A DNA stretch of 38,145 nt from an uncultured Nocardioidaceae bacterium (lineage in GTDB: Bacteria; Actinomycetota; Actinomycetes; Propionibacteriales; Nocardioidaceae). Shown piece by piece: positions 21,116 to 29,680 of this stretch. The stretch lies in NCBI GenBank assembly GCA_902805855.1, contig CADCUJ010000038.1, positions 1 to 38,145 on the forward strand, given 5' to 3'. Numbering within the stretch: the first letter of the stretch is position 1; each line of letters begins with the position of its first letter. The notes under the pieces are model-generated. The model saw only the letters and a program-made list of their open reading frames with translations, did not search any database and was not told the DNA's origin. A program made the translations under genes and the position numbers.

Positions 21116-21478
21116 GTGCTGACCCGGCCGCACCGGTTGGTAGCCAGTCGCCTCTTCACCGACACGGTCAGGGGCGGGAGACGCTCGCGGACCCCGACCC
21201 TGGTGCTGCATCTGGCCGAGTCCGTCCGGCCGGGTGGCCCCGAATCGGCCGCACAGGTCGGCTTCGTGGTCAGCAGGGCGGTCGGACCGGCGGTGACCCG
21301 CAACCGGGTCAGGCGCCGCCTGCGGCACATCGCCCGGCAACGCGTGGGTAGCCTTCCGGACACCTCCGCGCTGGTGGTGCGGGCACTGCCGGCCGCCGCG
21401 CGGGCGTCGTACACCGGCCTGGAGACCGACTTCGACACGGCGCTGTCCGCTGTGCACAACCGGAGCGACCACCGATGA
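21116..21478 (+). CDS. rnpA: Ribonuclease P protein component
   Basis: 120 residues from GTG 21116. It binds the RNase P RNA and helps mature tRNA 5' ends. The basic signature [27 protein letters not shown] matches the RnpA RNR motif. The start [22 protein letters not shown] fits the family. Its stop overlaps the yidD start as ATGA. Confidence 0.95.
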   Translation: MLTRPHRLVASRLFTDTVRGGRRSRTPTLVLHLAESVRPGGPESAAQVGFVVSRAVGPAVTRNRVRRRLRHIARQRVGSLPDTSALVVRALPAAARASYTGLETDFDTALSAVHNRSDHR

Positions 21479-21762
21479 CGTCCGCGAGGGTCTTCGGACT
21501 GGTTTCTGGGGTGGCTGCTGGGCCCAGGCTCCTCCTGATCGCCGTCCTGCGTGCCTACCGGCTGGTGGTCAGTCCGCTCTACGGTCAGGTGTGTCGGTAT
21601 CATCCGTCCTGCTCGGCCTACGCACTCGAGGCGGTCACCGTGCACGGCAGCGTCCGCGGCAGCTGGCTCGCGGTACGGCGCCTGATCCGCTGTCATCCGT
21701 GGAGCCGGGGTGGCTACGACCCGGTCCCACGCGCTCCCCAGCACCAGACCCAAGGAGCCTGA
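21475..21762 (+). CDS. yidD: Membrane protein insertion efficiency factor YidD
   Basis: 95 residues from ATG 21475. YidD is a small, membrane-associated helper of YidC-dependent insertion. The hallmark [15 protein letters not shown], the YRLVVSPL start and the [13 protein letters not shown] end are present. It overlaps rnpA and abuts yidC with no gap, suggesting translational coupling. Confidence 0.95.
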   Translation: MTSARVFGLVSGVAAGPRLLLIAVLRAYRLVVSPLYGQVCRYHPSCSAYALEAVTVHGSVRGSWLAVRRLIRCHPWSRGGYDPVPRAPQHQTQGA

Positions 21763-22884
21763 GTGATCGACTTCTTCGTCGACGTCGGCGGTTTCATCAT
21801 GGCTCCGCTGTACTGGGTCACCTCGATCGTGCTCACCGGCTTCCACACGTTGTTCGGCGGGATCTTCGGCGACGCGTCCGGGGTGGCCTGGGCGCTGTCG
21901 ATCGTCGGGCTGACGTTGGTGATCCGGGCTGCGCTGATCCCGCTGTTCGTCAAGCAGATCAAGTCGAGCCGGAACATGCAGCTGCTTCAGCCGAGGGTCA
22001 AGGAGCTGCAGAAGAAGTACGGGCATGACCGGGAGCGGCTCGCCCAGGAGACGATGGCGCTGTACAAGGAGACCGGGACCAACCCGTTCGCCTCCTGCAT
22101 GCCGATCTTGTTGCAGATGCCAATCTTCTTGGCCCTGTTCCGCCTGCTCGACCTGGCCGCGAACGACCCCCCGGATCCGCGCGGGGTGCTGACCGAGGAG
22201 CTCGCCAGGCAGTTCGGCGAATCCACTCTGTTCGGTGCCCAGATCTCCAGCACCTTCCTGGCCGCCGGGGGCGACTGGACGGTGCGGGTGCTCGCACTCG
22301 TCCTGGTGCTCGCGATGACCGCGACGACGTTCCTCACCCAGCGCCAGCTGATGAGCAAGAACATGCCGCCGGATGCGATGACGGGCCCCTACGCCCAGCA
22401 GCAGAAGATGCTGCTCTACGTCTTGCCGCTGGTCTTCGCCGTGGGCGGGATCGCGTTTCCGATCGGGGTGCTGCTCTACTGGACCACCTCGAACCTGTGG
22501 ACGATGGCGCAGCAGTTCTACGTCATCCGCAACAACCCCGCCCCCGGCACCCCTGCGGCGCAGGCGAAGGCCGACCGGGTCGCCGCGAAGAATGCGCGCA
22601 AGGCCGAGCGCAAGGGTCACCCGGCTCCGGGGAAGGGAGCGAAGGGCTCGACGGGGGCTACTGCGGTCGCCGGGCCGGTGGATGATCCAGAGCCCGAGCC
22701 CCCCAAGCCGATCCAGCGACAGCAGCCGAAGCGGCAGTCCCGCGACCAGCGCAAGCGGCAAAAGCCCAAGGCACCACCGAGATCGCCCCAGGCCGGAGCC
22801 GGTCGCCACCCAGCCAACCCAGCCAACCCCGCCGACGACGGCGATGATCTGGACACCGGCGATGCAGAACGCCCCAGTGCGTAG
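21763..22884 (+). CDS. yidC: Membrane protein insertase YidC
   Basis: 373 residues from GTG 21763, directly after the yidD stop. YidC inserts and folds inner-membrane proteins, alone or with Sec. A first hydrophobic segment (IMAPLYWVTSIVLTGFHTLF) and the conserved core (SIVGLTLVIRAALIPLFVKQIKSS with the groove Arg, then GTNPFASCMPILLQMPIFLALFRLL) are visible, with further helices near 190 and 230. The C-terminal ~110 residues are basic and Pro/Lys-rich, probably a cytoplasmic ribosome-contacting tail. It lacks the large periplasmic domain of E. coli YidC, as is usual in Gram-positives. Confidence 0.95.
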   Translation: MIDFFVDVGGFIMAPLYWVTSIVLTGFHTLFGGIFGDASGVAWALSIVGLTLVIRAALIPLFVKQIKSSRNMQLLQPRVKELQKKYGHDRERLAQETMALYKETGTNPFASCMPILLQMPIFLALFRLLDLAANDPPDPRGVLTEELARQFGESTLFGAQISSTFLAAGGDWTVRVLALVLVLAMTATTFLTQRQLMSKNMPPDAMTGPYAQQQKMLLYVLPLVFAVGGIAFPIGVLLYWTTSNLWTMAQQFYVIRNNPAPGTPAAQAKADRVAAKNARKAERKGHPAPGKGAKGSTGATAVAGPVDDPEPEPPKPIQRQQPKRQSRDQRKRQKPKAPPRSPQAGAGRHPANPANPADDGDDLDTGDAERPSA

Positions 22885-22956
22885 GAACCCGCGCCCTGGC
22901 CGGCCAGCGCGCGGGCACAGCCGACACCGAATCAGCAGCACAGGAGTGAGCACGAC

Positions 22957-23541
22957 GTGAGTGAAGAACACGACCATCCACAGGCCCCCGCGGAGACCGC
23001 TGGTGCCCCGAGCACGGGCACGGGCGGCGACGATCCGCAGGCGCGTCCCTCCCGGGCGGATTCCGGGATGACCCGAGCCGAGCAGCTGGAGCAAGAAGGA
23101 GACATCGCCGCCGACTACCTCGAGGAGCTGCTCGACATCGCCGACCTGGACGGCGACCTGGACATGGACGTGGAGGGCGACCGGGCGGTGGTCTCGATCG
23201 TCGGCGCCGAGCTGGACCAGCTGGTCGGCGCCGACGGCGAGGTTCTGGAGGCGCTCCAGGAGCTCAGTCGGCTCGCCGTCTACCGCGAGACCGGGGATCG
23301 GTCCCGGCTGATGCTCGACGTCAGCGGCTACCGTGCCCGCAAGCGCACCGAGCTGGAGAAGCTGGCCGCCGAGACGGTGGCGGCGGTCTCCAAGAGCGGT
23401 GAGCCGATCGCGCTTCGGCCGATGACGCCGTTCGAGCGCAAGGTGGTGCACGACGCGGTGGCCGCCAGCGGACTCACGTCTGAGTCCGAGGGCGCCGAGC
23501 CACAACGCCATGTGGTCGTCACTGTCGGCACTTCCGACTGA
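22957..23541 (+). CDS. jag: R3H/KH domain RNA-binding protein (Jag/KhpB family)
   Basis: 194 residues from GTG 22957, with AGGAG 11 bases upstream. KhpB/Jag proteins bind RNA and affect cell elongation and division. An acidic, disordered N-terminus (~1-50) precedes a KH-like domain (IVGAELDQLVGADGEVLEALQELSRLAVYRETG) and an R3H domain (DVSGYRARKRTELEKLAAE ... MTPFERKVVHDAV). The Jag-N domain of firmicutes is absent, as is common in actinobacteria. Its position after yidC is conserved. Confidence 0.93.
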   Translation: MSEEHDHPQAPAETAGAPSTGTGGDDPQARPSRADSGMTRAEQLEQEGDIAADYLEELLDIADLDGDLDMDVEGDRAVVSIVGAELDQLVGADGEVLEALQELSRLAVYRETGDRSRLMLDVSGYRARKRTELEKLAAETVAAVSKSGEPIALRPMTPFERKVVHDAVAASGLTSESEGAEPQRHVVVTVGTSD

Positions 23542-23567
23542 CCCCGGTTCGCGGCAGCCACACGTCG

Positions 23568-24218
23568 ATGGCCGACGTTTCACGTGAAACGCCGCCGGCT
23601 CCGCCCAGTGCCCGGACGGTCTTCGGGGCCGCGCTGCCGGTGGCTGAGGGTTACGCACACCTGCTCGCCGCCGACGGTGTGGTCCGCGGCCTGATCGGAC
23701 CGCGAGAGGTGCCCCGGCTGTGGGAGCGGCACCTGGTGAACTGTGCTGTGCTTGCCGAGGCGATCGACGAAGGCCGCCGGGTGGGCGACCTCGGGTCGGG
23801 AGCAGGGCTCCCGGGTCTGGTGCTCGCCCTGCTCCGTGCCGACCTGGAGATCACCTTGGTCGAGCCACTGCTGCGTCGTACCTCGTTTCTCGACCAGGCC
23901 GTGACGGCGCTCTCGTTGGGCAATGTCGAGGTGGTGCGTGCCCGCGCGGAGCAGCTGCACGGACGCCGTACCTTCGACATCGTCACGGCTCGGGCGCTGG
24001 CACCCCTGGACCGGCTGCTGGGGTGGGCGATGCCGCTGGTGGAGCCGGGTGGGGCTCTGCTGGCGATGAAGGGGGCGACGGTGGCCGAGGAGGTGGAGCA
24101 CGCGTCGGCTGCAGGACTGCTCAGGGGGTACACGGTGAGCATCCAGCAGTACGGCGCGGATGTGATTAATCCGCCGACCACGGCGCTGCGAGTGGAGACT
24201 GTCCGGACAGGCCGTTAG
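23568..24218 (+). CDS. rsmG: 16S rRNA (guanine-N7) methyltransferase RsmG
   Basis: 216 residues from ATG 23568. RsmG methylates G527 (E. coli numbering) of 16S rRNA with S-adenosylmethionine; loss gives low-level streptomycin resistance in several bacteria. The SAM site VGDLGSGAGLPGLVLAL, the WERHLVNC motif and the VTARALAPLDRLLGWA region are typical. Residues 4-8 (VSRET) are encoded by a parS site, so the start codon is placed almost on the ParB site. Confidence 0.96.
   Translation: MADVSRETPPAPPSARTVFGAALPVAEGYAHLLAADGVVRGLIGPREVPRLWERHLVNCAVLAEAIDEGRRVGDLGSGAGLPGLVLALLRADLEITLVEPLLRRTSFLDQAVTALSLGNVEVVRARAEQLHGRRTFDIVTARALAPLDRLLGWAMPLVEPGGALLAMKGATVAEEVEHASAAGLLRGYTVSIQQYGADVINPPTTALRVETVRTGR
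23577..23590. promoter_or_regulatory. parS site 1 (within rsmG)
   Basis: GTTTCACGTGAAAC is a perfect palindromic parS core, at codons 4-8 of rsmG. ParB nucleates on such sites near the origin. Confidence 0.95.
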
Positions 24219-24231
24219 TTTGCGTGGCACA

Positions 24232-24254
24232 GGGTGCTTGTTGCCTCGGCACCC
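24232..24254 (+). terminator. Possible terminator after rsmG
   Basis: GGGTGC (24232-24237) pairs with GCACCC (24249-24254) around an 11-base loop, 14 bases after the rsmG stop. No T-run follows. It lies in the 93-bp gap before parA. Confidence 0.35.
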
Positions 24255-24311
24255 CGGCAGTGCTGATCACGACGGCCCGCGCAGACATGGCCAGGCAGGA
24301 GTCCGGACCCG

Positions 24312-25517
24312 GTGGCCCTCTCAGAGACCTCAGAGACGGACACGTCTTACCCACCTCCGGAGGCCGGTGACCGGTCGGCTGACCGCGCGCGCCACGCCCG
24401 ACCTCAGCCTTCGACGGCGTCCCACCCCGCCGACGACGCGCCGGACCCCATTGCGGGCCAGGTGGCGGTCACGCACGGGCTCGGGTGGCCCGCTGCGGAC
24501 GTCGAGATGTCCGAGGCCGGGCTCGGCTGGCCGGGCGCCAGCCCAGAAGCCAGCCCAGGAGCCGCGGAACCTCCGCAGCATCCGGCGGGCAGCGTCTCGT
24601 ACGACGCCCCCGTTTCACGTGAAACGGCTCCGATGGATGTTTTCCGTGAAACCGGGGGGCCGCTCGCGGGCGGCATCCGGGCGGGGGTGGCCACGGAGCC
24701 GAGCCCGGTCCCCCGACCGGCCCGAACGCGCGTCATGGTGGTGGCCAACCAGAAGGGCGGCGTCGGCAAGACCACGACCGCGGTGAACATGGCGGCCGCG
24801 CTGGCACAGCATGGCCAGCGCGTCCTGGTGATCGACCTGGACCCGCAGGGCAACGCGTCGACTGCCTTGGCCGTGGACCACCATCGCGGAACTCCGTCCA
24901 CCTATGACGCGCTGGTCGAGGGCCGGCCACTGGCGGAGATCGCGCAGCCCAGCCCGGAGGTCGACGGCGTCTTCGTCGTCCCGGCGACCATCGATCTGGC
25001 CGGCGCCGAGATCGAGCTGGTCAGCATGGTCGCCAGGGAGAACCGGCTGCGGAAGGCCGTGCGTGCGCACCCGCTGGTGTTCGGTGAGGGTGTCGACCGG
25101 CTGGACTACGTGCTGATCGACTGCCCGCCCTCGCTGGGGCTGCTGACCCTGAATGCGCTGGTCGCCGGTGACGAGATGCTGATCCCCATCCAGGCCGAGT
25201 ACTACGCGCTCGAGGGGCTCGGTCAGCTCCTGGAGACCGTGGAGATGGTCCGGGAGCACCTGAATCCCGACCTGGTGGTGTCCACGATCGTGTTGACCAT
25301 GTACGACTCGCGGACCCGCCTGGCCGCAGGCGTGGCCGAGGAGGTCCGTGGCCACTTCCGGGAGCAGGTGCTGAACACCTCGATCCCCAGGTCGGTACGG
25401 ATCTCCGAGGCGCCCAGCTACGGCCAGACGGTGCTGACCTACGACCCGGGTTCCCCCGGAGCCCTCAGCTATCTGGAAGCCGCCCGAGAGATGGCCCGCA
25501 AAGGAGTGCACGCATGA
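24312..25517 (+). CDS. parA: Chromosome-partitioning ATPase ParA (Soj)
   Basis: 401 residues from GTG 24312. ParA is a Walker-type ATPase that binds DNA and positions ParB-parS complexes. The deviant Walker A KGGVGKTT (148-155), the switch I region [26 protein letters not shown] and VLTMYD are visible. About 107 residues precede a family-like start ([12 protein letters not shown] at ATG 24633); that stretch is Pro/Ala-rich, has GC-rich third codon positions and carries parS site 2, so it may be an expressed extension or an untranslated leader. parB overlaps the end as ATGA. Confidence 0.95.
   Translation: MALSETSETDTSYPPPEAGDRSADRARHARPQPSTASHPADDAPDPIAGQVAVTHGLGWPAADVEMSEAGLGWPGASPEASPGAAEPPQHPAGSVSYDAPVSRETAPMDVFRETGGPLAGGIRAGVATEPSPVPRPARTRVMVVANQKGGVGKTTTAVNMAAALAQHGQRVLVIDLDPQGNASTALAVDHHRGTPSTYDALVEGRPLAEIAQPSPEVDGVFVVPATIDLAGAEIELVSMVARENRLRKAVRAHPLVFGEGVDRLDYVLIDCPPSLGLLTLNALVAGDEMLIPIQAEYYALEGLGQLLETVEMVREHLNPDLVVSTIVLTMYDSRTRLAAGVAEEVRGHFREQVLNTSIPRSVRISEAPSYGQTVLTYDPGSPGALSYLEAAREMARKGVHA
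24612..24625. promoter_or_regulatory. parS site 2 (within the parA 5' region)
   Basis: Perfect parS core GTTTCACGTGAAAC, about 1 kb from site 1 and just upstream of the alternative parA start at 24633. In the parA frame it again encodes VSRET. Confidence 0.95.
24639..24652. promoter_or_regulatory. Degenerate parS-like site
   Basis: GTTTTCCGTGAAAC differs from the parS core at two positions (5 and 6) and encodes VFRET. It lies 13 bp after parS site 2. Confidence 0.5.
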
Positions 25518-26692
25518 GCCAGAGGTCTGAGCAGCGAGAACACCGCCGAGGACTCGGACGAGGGCTGGGCTCGTTGATCCCCACCGCCCCCACGCAGCCA
25601 TCGCCGTTCTCCCGGAGGTCGCCGGGTCACCAGGACGACTCCGAGCAGTCCCCGGCATCGCCTCACGCGGCTGCCGACCCGGCCGCCGACGGGCCTGGGG
25701 AACCGGCTACGGACGGCTTCGGTGGGGTCGGCGACCTGGCCGGCTCGAACGGCGGCGACAACGCGGGTGCTGCACGTCACCTGCATGAAGCAGCGGCAAC
25801 ACCGCCCGAATCGGAGAGCGCAGCGTACTTCGCCGAGCTTTCGGTGGCGGAGATCTCGCCGAACCCGCGACAGCCCCGCCAGGTCTTCGACGAAGACGCG
25901 ATGGCAGAGCTGGTGGCCTCGGTCAAGGAGGTCGGCCTGCTGCAGCCGGTCGTCGTCCGCCGGGTCGGCGGCGTAGCTGACTCCGCCGCCAGCACGGCCG
26001 ACGGCGCAGCCGACGCGGGCACGGCCTACGAGCTGATCATGGGTGAACGCCGCTGGCGCGCGGTGCAGCACGCCGGCCTGGACACGATCCCGGCGATCGT
26101 GCGCGAGACCGGGGACGACGCGTTGCTCCGGGACGCGTTGCTGGAGAACCTCCACCGGGCCGAGCTGAACCCGCTCGAGGAGGCGGCCGCCTACCAGCAG
26201 CTGCTGGAGGACTTCGGATGCACCCATGACGAGCTGGCGTCCCGGATCGGACGCAGCCGCCCGCAGATCAGCAACACGCTCCGGTTGCTGCGGCTCTCAC
26301 CGGCAGTGCAGCGCAAGGTAGGGGCCGGCGTCTTGTCGGCAGGTCACGCGCGGGCGCTGTTGGCGGTCGAGGGCGCGGGCGCCCAGGAGCGGTTGGCGAC
26401 CCGGGTGGTCGCCGAGGGAATCTCGGTGCGCGGCCTGGAGGAGATCGTTGCCGTGGCCGACCCGGCCGCGGGAGTCCCCGAGCCCGGGTATCCTGCCGGC
26501 GTCGGCCGACCCCGTCGGCCGACCGCGCCGGGACTCGTCGACCTTGCCGCGCGGCTGTCGGAGCGGTTCGAGACCCGGGTCAAGGTCGAACTGGGGCGGC
26601 GCAAGGGCAAGATCTCCGTGGAGTTCGCCTCGATCCCGGACCTGGAGCGGATCGTGGCGATCATGGACCCGAAGGACGACAAACCGATCTGA
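25514..26692 (+). CDS. parB: Chromosome-partitioning protein ParB (Spo0J)
   Basis: 392 residues from ATG 25514, overlapping parA as ATGA. ParB is a CTP-dependent clamp that loads at parS and spreads. The N-terminal [13 protein letters not shown] is the ParA-contact motif. A disordered linker (about 23-102) is followed by the CTPase fold with NPRQPR (~117-122), GERRWRA (177-183) and ENLHR (~211-215), then the HTH ([24 protein letters not shown]). The C-terminal dimerisation region ends [29 protein letters not shown]. An Ala-rich insert (~151-169) splits two strands of the CTPase domain. Confidence 0.97.
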   Translation: MSQRSEQREHRRGLGRGLGSLIPTAPTQPSPFSRRSPGHQDDSEQSPASPHAAADPAADGPGEPATDGFGGVGDLAGSNGGDNAGAARHLHEAAATPPESESAAYFAELSVAEISPNPRQPRQVFDEDAMAELVASVKEVGLLQPVVVRRVGGVADSAASTADGAADAGTAYELIMGERRWRAVQHAGLDTIPAIVRETGDDALLRDALLENLHRAELNPLEEAAAYQQLLEDFGCTHDELASRIGRSRPQISNTLRLLRLSPAVQRKVGAGVLSAGHARALLAVEGAGAQERLATRVVAEGISVRGLEEIVAVADPAAGVPEPGYPAGVGRPRRPTAPGLVDLAARLSERFETRVKVELGRRKGKISVEFASIPDLERIVAIMDPKDDKPI

Positions 26693-26740
26693 CGACAAGT
26701 CTGTTTGTCGACATATCGTCTCACCGACAAGTGGCCGTAT
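26677..26740 (+). repeat. CGACA-type octamer/16-bp periodic repeat at the parB end
   Basis: CGACAAAC (26677), CGACAAGT (26693), CGACATAT (26709) and CGACAAGT (26725) recur every 16 bp, with a decayed CGAGACTG at 26741. CGACAA (26693-26698) and TTGTCG (26705-26710) also form a small hairpin. The segment covers the last parB codons and most of the gap to the convergent epimerase gene, so it may act as a terminator. Confidence 0.75.
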
Positions 26741-26771
26741 CGAGACTGGCCCCAGCTAGAAGGTGGCAGGT

Positions 26772-27773
26772 CTACCGGCCAGCGAGCTCGGAGAGCAGGT
26801 CGGCCTCCCGCTGCCGTCCGAGCCCTGCCTTTCGCTCCCGGTCGAGACCGAGACGACGCTCCCAGGCAAGCGCATCCGCCGCCGTCTCCGAGAGCGGCCG
26901 AAGTCGCAGCCCCGCGGCCCGTGCAGCAGCGTTGGAGCGGGTCATGAAGCCGGCGTACTCCGGCAGCGGTAGCCACAGCGGCAACGAGCCCGGGCCGGAC
27001 CAGGGTGAGACCTCGTGCCGGATCAGCCAATCCTGGTCCGCCTCGACATAGACCGGGCTGCTTGCTGCTGCCCGCTGACACTCGGCGAGGACGTCGCTGA
27101 GGGTGAGGGTGTTCCCGACAGCGTTGAGCACACCCGCGACGGCGTTCTCCGCGCCGTGGACCAGCCAGGCAGCGAGGTCCTTGACGTCGATCACCTGAAC
27201 CGGGTTCGAGCGAGGCGGCAGCAGGACCCGCTGCTCGCCTCCGCGCGCCAGACGAGCCGGCCAGTAGCCGAAACGGTCGCTCAGGTCTCCGTACCCGGCG
27301 ATCAGACCGGCCCGGGCCACCAGCAGACGCTCGGCCGGTAGCGCCTCCTGACAGGCCCGTTCGCAGGCCACCTTGGCGGGGCCGTAGTCCTCGTCACCGG
27401 CCTCGCCCGCACCCGTCCACGGCGCGTGCAGTGGCGCGGACTCGTCCTGCCCTGCGGTCGAGTCGTCGGCGTACACCGAGCCGGTGGACACGAACGCCCA
27501 GTGTCGGGCTCGCCCTGCGAGGGCTGCGAGGGCCGACCGGACGTGCATGGGCTGGCGGCCGACATCGAGCACGGCGTCCCACGTGTCGTCGCGGACAGCG
27601 TCGTAAGCGCCCGGACCGCGCCGGTCCGCGCGGATCCAGCGCACTGCGTCGGGCGCGGATCCGGACTCTCCGCGGGCCAGGCAGGTGACCAGGTGGCCGC
27701 GCCGGGACGCTACTTCCGCGAGGACTCCACCGAGCCAGGACGTGCCTCCCAGGATCAGGGTTCTCATCGCCAT
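26772..27773 (-). CDS. NAD-dependent epimerase/dehydratase, extended SDR family
   Basis: 333 residues from ATG 27773 (MAMRTLILGGTSWLGG). A second Met (ATG 27767) two codons on is an alternative; the further upstream open frame is not conserved in style. The GGTSWLG nucleotide loop (9-15), FVSTGSVYA and the catalytic YGPAK (Tyr130, Lys134) place it in the extended SDR family acting on sugar nucleotides or related substrates. The specific substrate is unknown. It converges on parB. Confidence 0.88.
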   Translation of the reverse strand: MAMRTLILGGTSWLGGVLAEVASRRGHLVTCLARGESGSAPDAVRWIRADRRGPGAYDAVRDDTWDAVLDVGRQPMHVRSALAALAGRARHWAFVSTGSVYADDSTAGQDESAPLHAPWTGAGEAGDEDYGPAKVACERACQEALPAERLLVARAGLIAGYGDLSDRFGYWPARLARGGEQRVLLPPRSNPVQVIDVKDLAAWLVHGAENAVAGVLNAVGNTLTLSDVLAECQRAAASSPVYVEADQDWLIRHEVSPWSGPGSLPLWLPLPEYAGFMTRSNAAARAAGLRLRPLSETAADALAWERRLGLDRERKAGLGRQREADLLSELAGR

Positions 27774-27841
27774 GCCTGGAGCAGACCAGTTCGCGGACGC
27801 GCCACGCCAGCACGTTCTCTGCCGGCGAACACCCCGCCCGG

Positions 27842-28609
27842 CTATCCCCCTCGCCGGGAGCGCGCCCGGCGCCGAGCGCGCTCGAGCTTCTCCGCTCGGT
27901 CCAGGCGGGCGGCCTCCTGCGGTGTCGGCGCCGAGCCGCCGTACGACGCCGGGAGCCACCAGCACCCGGGCGGCTGTTCGTCATCGGGGTAGGCCCGGAT
28001 CGCCGAGTCGAGCAGGGACCTCATCGTCGACCGCAGGCGCTGCGTGTCCCCCGCCGGGTCCGCCCCTGATGGGTGCAGCGGGGCTCCCACCGTGATCCCG
28101 ATGGTCTTTCCCCGCGAGAAGTCGCGCTGGTGGTCCTTGGTCATCAGCCGCTGGGTCCCCCACAAGATCACCGGGACCAGAGGGACCCCGGCCTCGGCGG
28201 CGAGCCGGACGGCGCCGGTCTTGAGCTCCTTGATCTCGAAGCTGCGCGAGATCGTGGCCTCGGGAAAGATGCCGACCACCTCACCCATCTCCAGGTAGCG
28301 GACCCCTTCGCGATAGGAGGCCACCCCGTCCTCCCGGTCGACCTTGATGTGGTGCAGGGAGCGCATCAACGGTCCGGTGAAGCGATGGTCGAACAGCTCG
28401 CGCTTGGACATGAAGCGAACCAGCCGCTTCGAGGGCCGCGCTGCAAAGCCGCCGACGACGAAGTCGACGTAGGAGATGTGGTTGACCGCGAGCACCGCAC
28501 CCCCGGTTCGTGGGACGTGCTCGGTGCCCTGCATCTGGAACCGCAGACCGAGCAGCCTGAACGCGGTCGTGGCCGCCACGACGATCGGCGGGTAGGTGAG
28601 GTCGCGCAT
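27842..28609 (-). CDS. 1-acyl-sn-glycerol-3-phosphate acyltransferase (PlsC family)
   Basis: 255 residues from ATG 28609, with AAGGAG five bases upstream. It likely transfers an acyl group to lysophosphatidic acid in phospholipid synthesis. Motif I NHISYVDF (His44, Asp49), motif III FPEATISRS (~115-123) and VPLVPVILWGTQ are visible. Length is normal. The basic tail after ~225 (ARRRARSRRGG) is extra. It lies downstream of the D-Ala-D-Ala ligase-like gene and is the second acyltransferase in the window, unrelated in operon to that at 4259. Confidence 0.93.
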   Translation of the reverse strand: MRDLTYPPIVVAATTAFRLLGLRFQMQGTEHVPRTGGAVLAVNHISYVDFVVGGFAARPSKRLVRFMSKRELFDHRFTGPLMRSLHHIKVDREDGVASYREGVRYLEMGEVVGIFPEATISRSFEIKELKTGAVRLAAEAGVPLVPVILWGTQRLMTKDHQRDFSRGKTIGITVGAPLHPSGADPAGDTQRLRSTMRSLLDSAIRAYPDDEQPPGCWWLPASYGGSAPTPQEAARLDRAEKLERARRRARSRRGG

Positions 28610-28665
28610 CAAGCTCCTTGACGGCCGTGGTGGGCCACTGGTCGGTCGGTCCTGGCGGTCTCCGG

Positions 28666-29667
28666 CTAGGTTTCCGCGGCTCGGCGAGCCACGGCGGCGT
28701 GGACGAGGTCGACCATCAGCTCCCCCAGGTCGAGGCCAGCGGCGTGCGCCGACAGCGGGACGGTGGAGGTCTCGGTCAGCCCAGGTGCGACGTTGACCTC
28801 CAAGAACCACACCGTCCCCTCGGCGTCGACCATGAGGTCGCTGCGGGACAGGTCGCGCAGCCCTAGGACCCGGTGCGCCGCGGTCGCCACCCGAGCGCAC
28901 TCGGCCGCCACCTCGTCAGCGAGCTTCGCGGGCACCTCGAACCGCGTGCTGCCCGCGGTGTACCTCGCGGTGTAGTCGTACACGCCGCCGTCCGGCTCGA
29001 TGGAGACCACCGGCAGCGCCTGGGGGCCGGACCCGGTGTCCAGCACCGGAACCGCGACCTCGGTGCCCTCGACCAGCTGCTCCACCAGGGCGGTCGCGCC
29101 GTAGGCGAACGCGGTGACCATCGCGCCGGGAAGTGCGTCCTCCTGGCGCACGGCGGTGCAGCCCAGGGCGGAGCCGCCTCGGGCCGGCTTCACAATAAGC
29201 GGCAGGCCGAGCGAGCCGACCATCAGCCTCATCACGGCGGCCGCACCGAGCTCTCGGAACGCCTCGTGGGGCAGGGTCACACTGCGGGGAGTCCGCACCG
29301 CCTCACCGGCGACCAACACCTTGGCCACGGGCTTGTCGAACGCGGCGCGGCACGCCGAAGGCGGGGCACCGACGTAGGGGACCTCGAGCAGCTCCAGCAC
29401 CTCGCGCAAGGCCCCGTCCTCGCCGGTCTCCCCGTGCAGCAGCGGAAGCACGCAGAGCGGGGGCTCGTCTCGAAGAGTGGTCAGCAGCCGAGCGTCGACA
29501 TCGCGCACCTCTACATCTACGCCGACGTCGCGCAGCGCCTCGGCCACCCTCCGTCCGGAGCGCAGGGAGACGTCGCGCTCGTGCGAGAGGCCACCGGCGA
29601 GGACGACCACCCGCCCATCACCACCAGAGGGCCGAGGAGCGGACGCTGAGCCTGTCGAGATGACCAA
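28666..29667 (-). CDS. D-alanine--D-alanine ligase family protein (ATP-grasp)
   Basis: 333 residues from TTG 29667, with GAGGAGGG about 6-8 bases upstream, overlapping the preceding gene's stop. The Ddl fold joins two D-Ala for peptidoglycan. GGLSHERDVSLRSGR, LHGETGEDGALREVLELLEVPYVG, LIVKPARGGSALG and LEVNVAPGLTETSTVP follow the Ddl motif order. The KPARGGSALG loop differs from the usual GSS pattern, so altered substrate preference is possible. It could be the sole Ddl or a paralogue; the window cannot tell. A longer frame to 29742 lacks a comparable ribosome site. Confidence 0.88.
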   Translation of the reverse strand: MVISTGSASAPRPSGGDGRVVVLAGGLSHERDVSLRSGRRVAEALRDVGVDVEVRDVDARLLTTLRDEPPLCVLPLLHGETGEDGALREVLELLEVPYVGAPPSACRAAFDKPVAKVLVAGEAVRTPRSVTLPHEAFRELGAAAVMRLMVGSLGLPLIVKPARGGSALGCTAVRQEDALPGAMVTAFAYGATALVEQLVEGTEVAVPVLDTGSGPQALPVVSIEPDGGVYDYTARYTAGSTRFEVPAKLADEVAAECARVATAAHRVLGLRDLSRSDLMVDAEGTVWFLEVNVAPGLTETSTVPLSAHAAGLDLGELMVDLVHAAVARRAAET

Positions 29668-29680
29668 TGCCTGTCCCTCC

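Noticed and set aside
20533-23658. Long minus-strand open frame across rpmH, rnpA, yidD, yidC and jag
   Set aside because: It is antisense to five recognisable genes and has no domain signature.
24639-24652. Third parS as a functional full site
   Set aside because: Two mismatches fall in the centre of one half-site; kept only as a low-confidence degenerate site.
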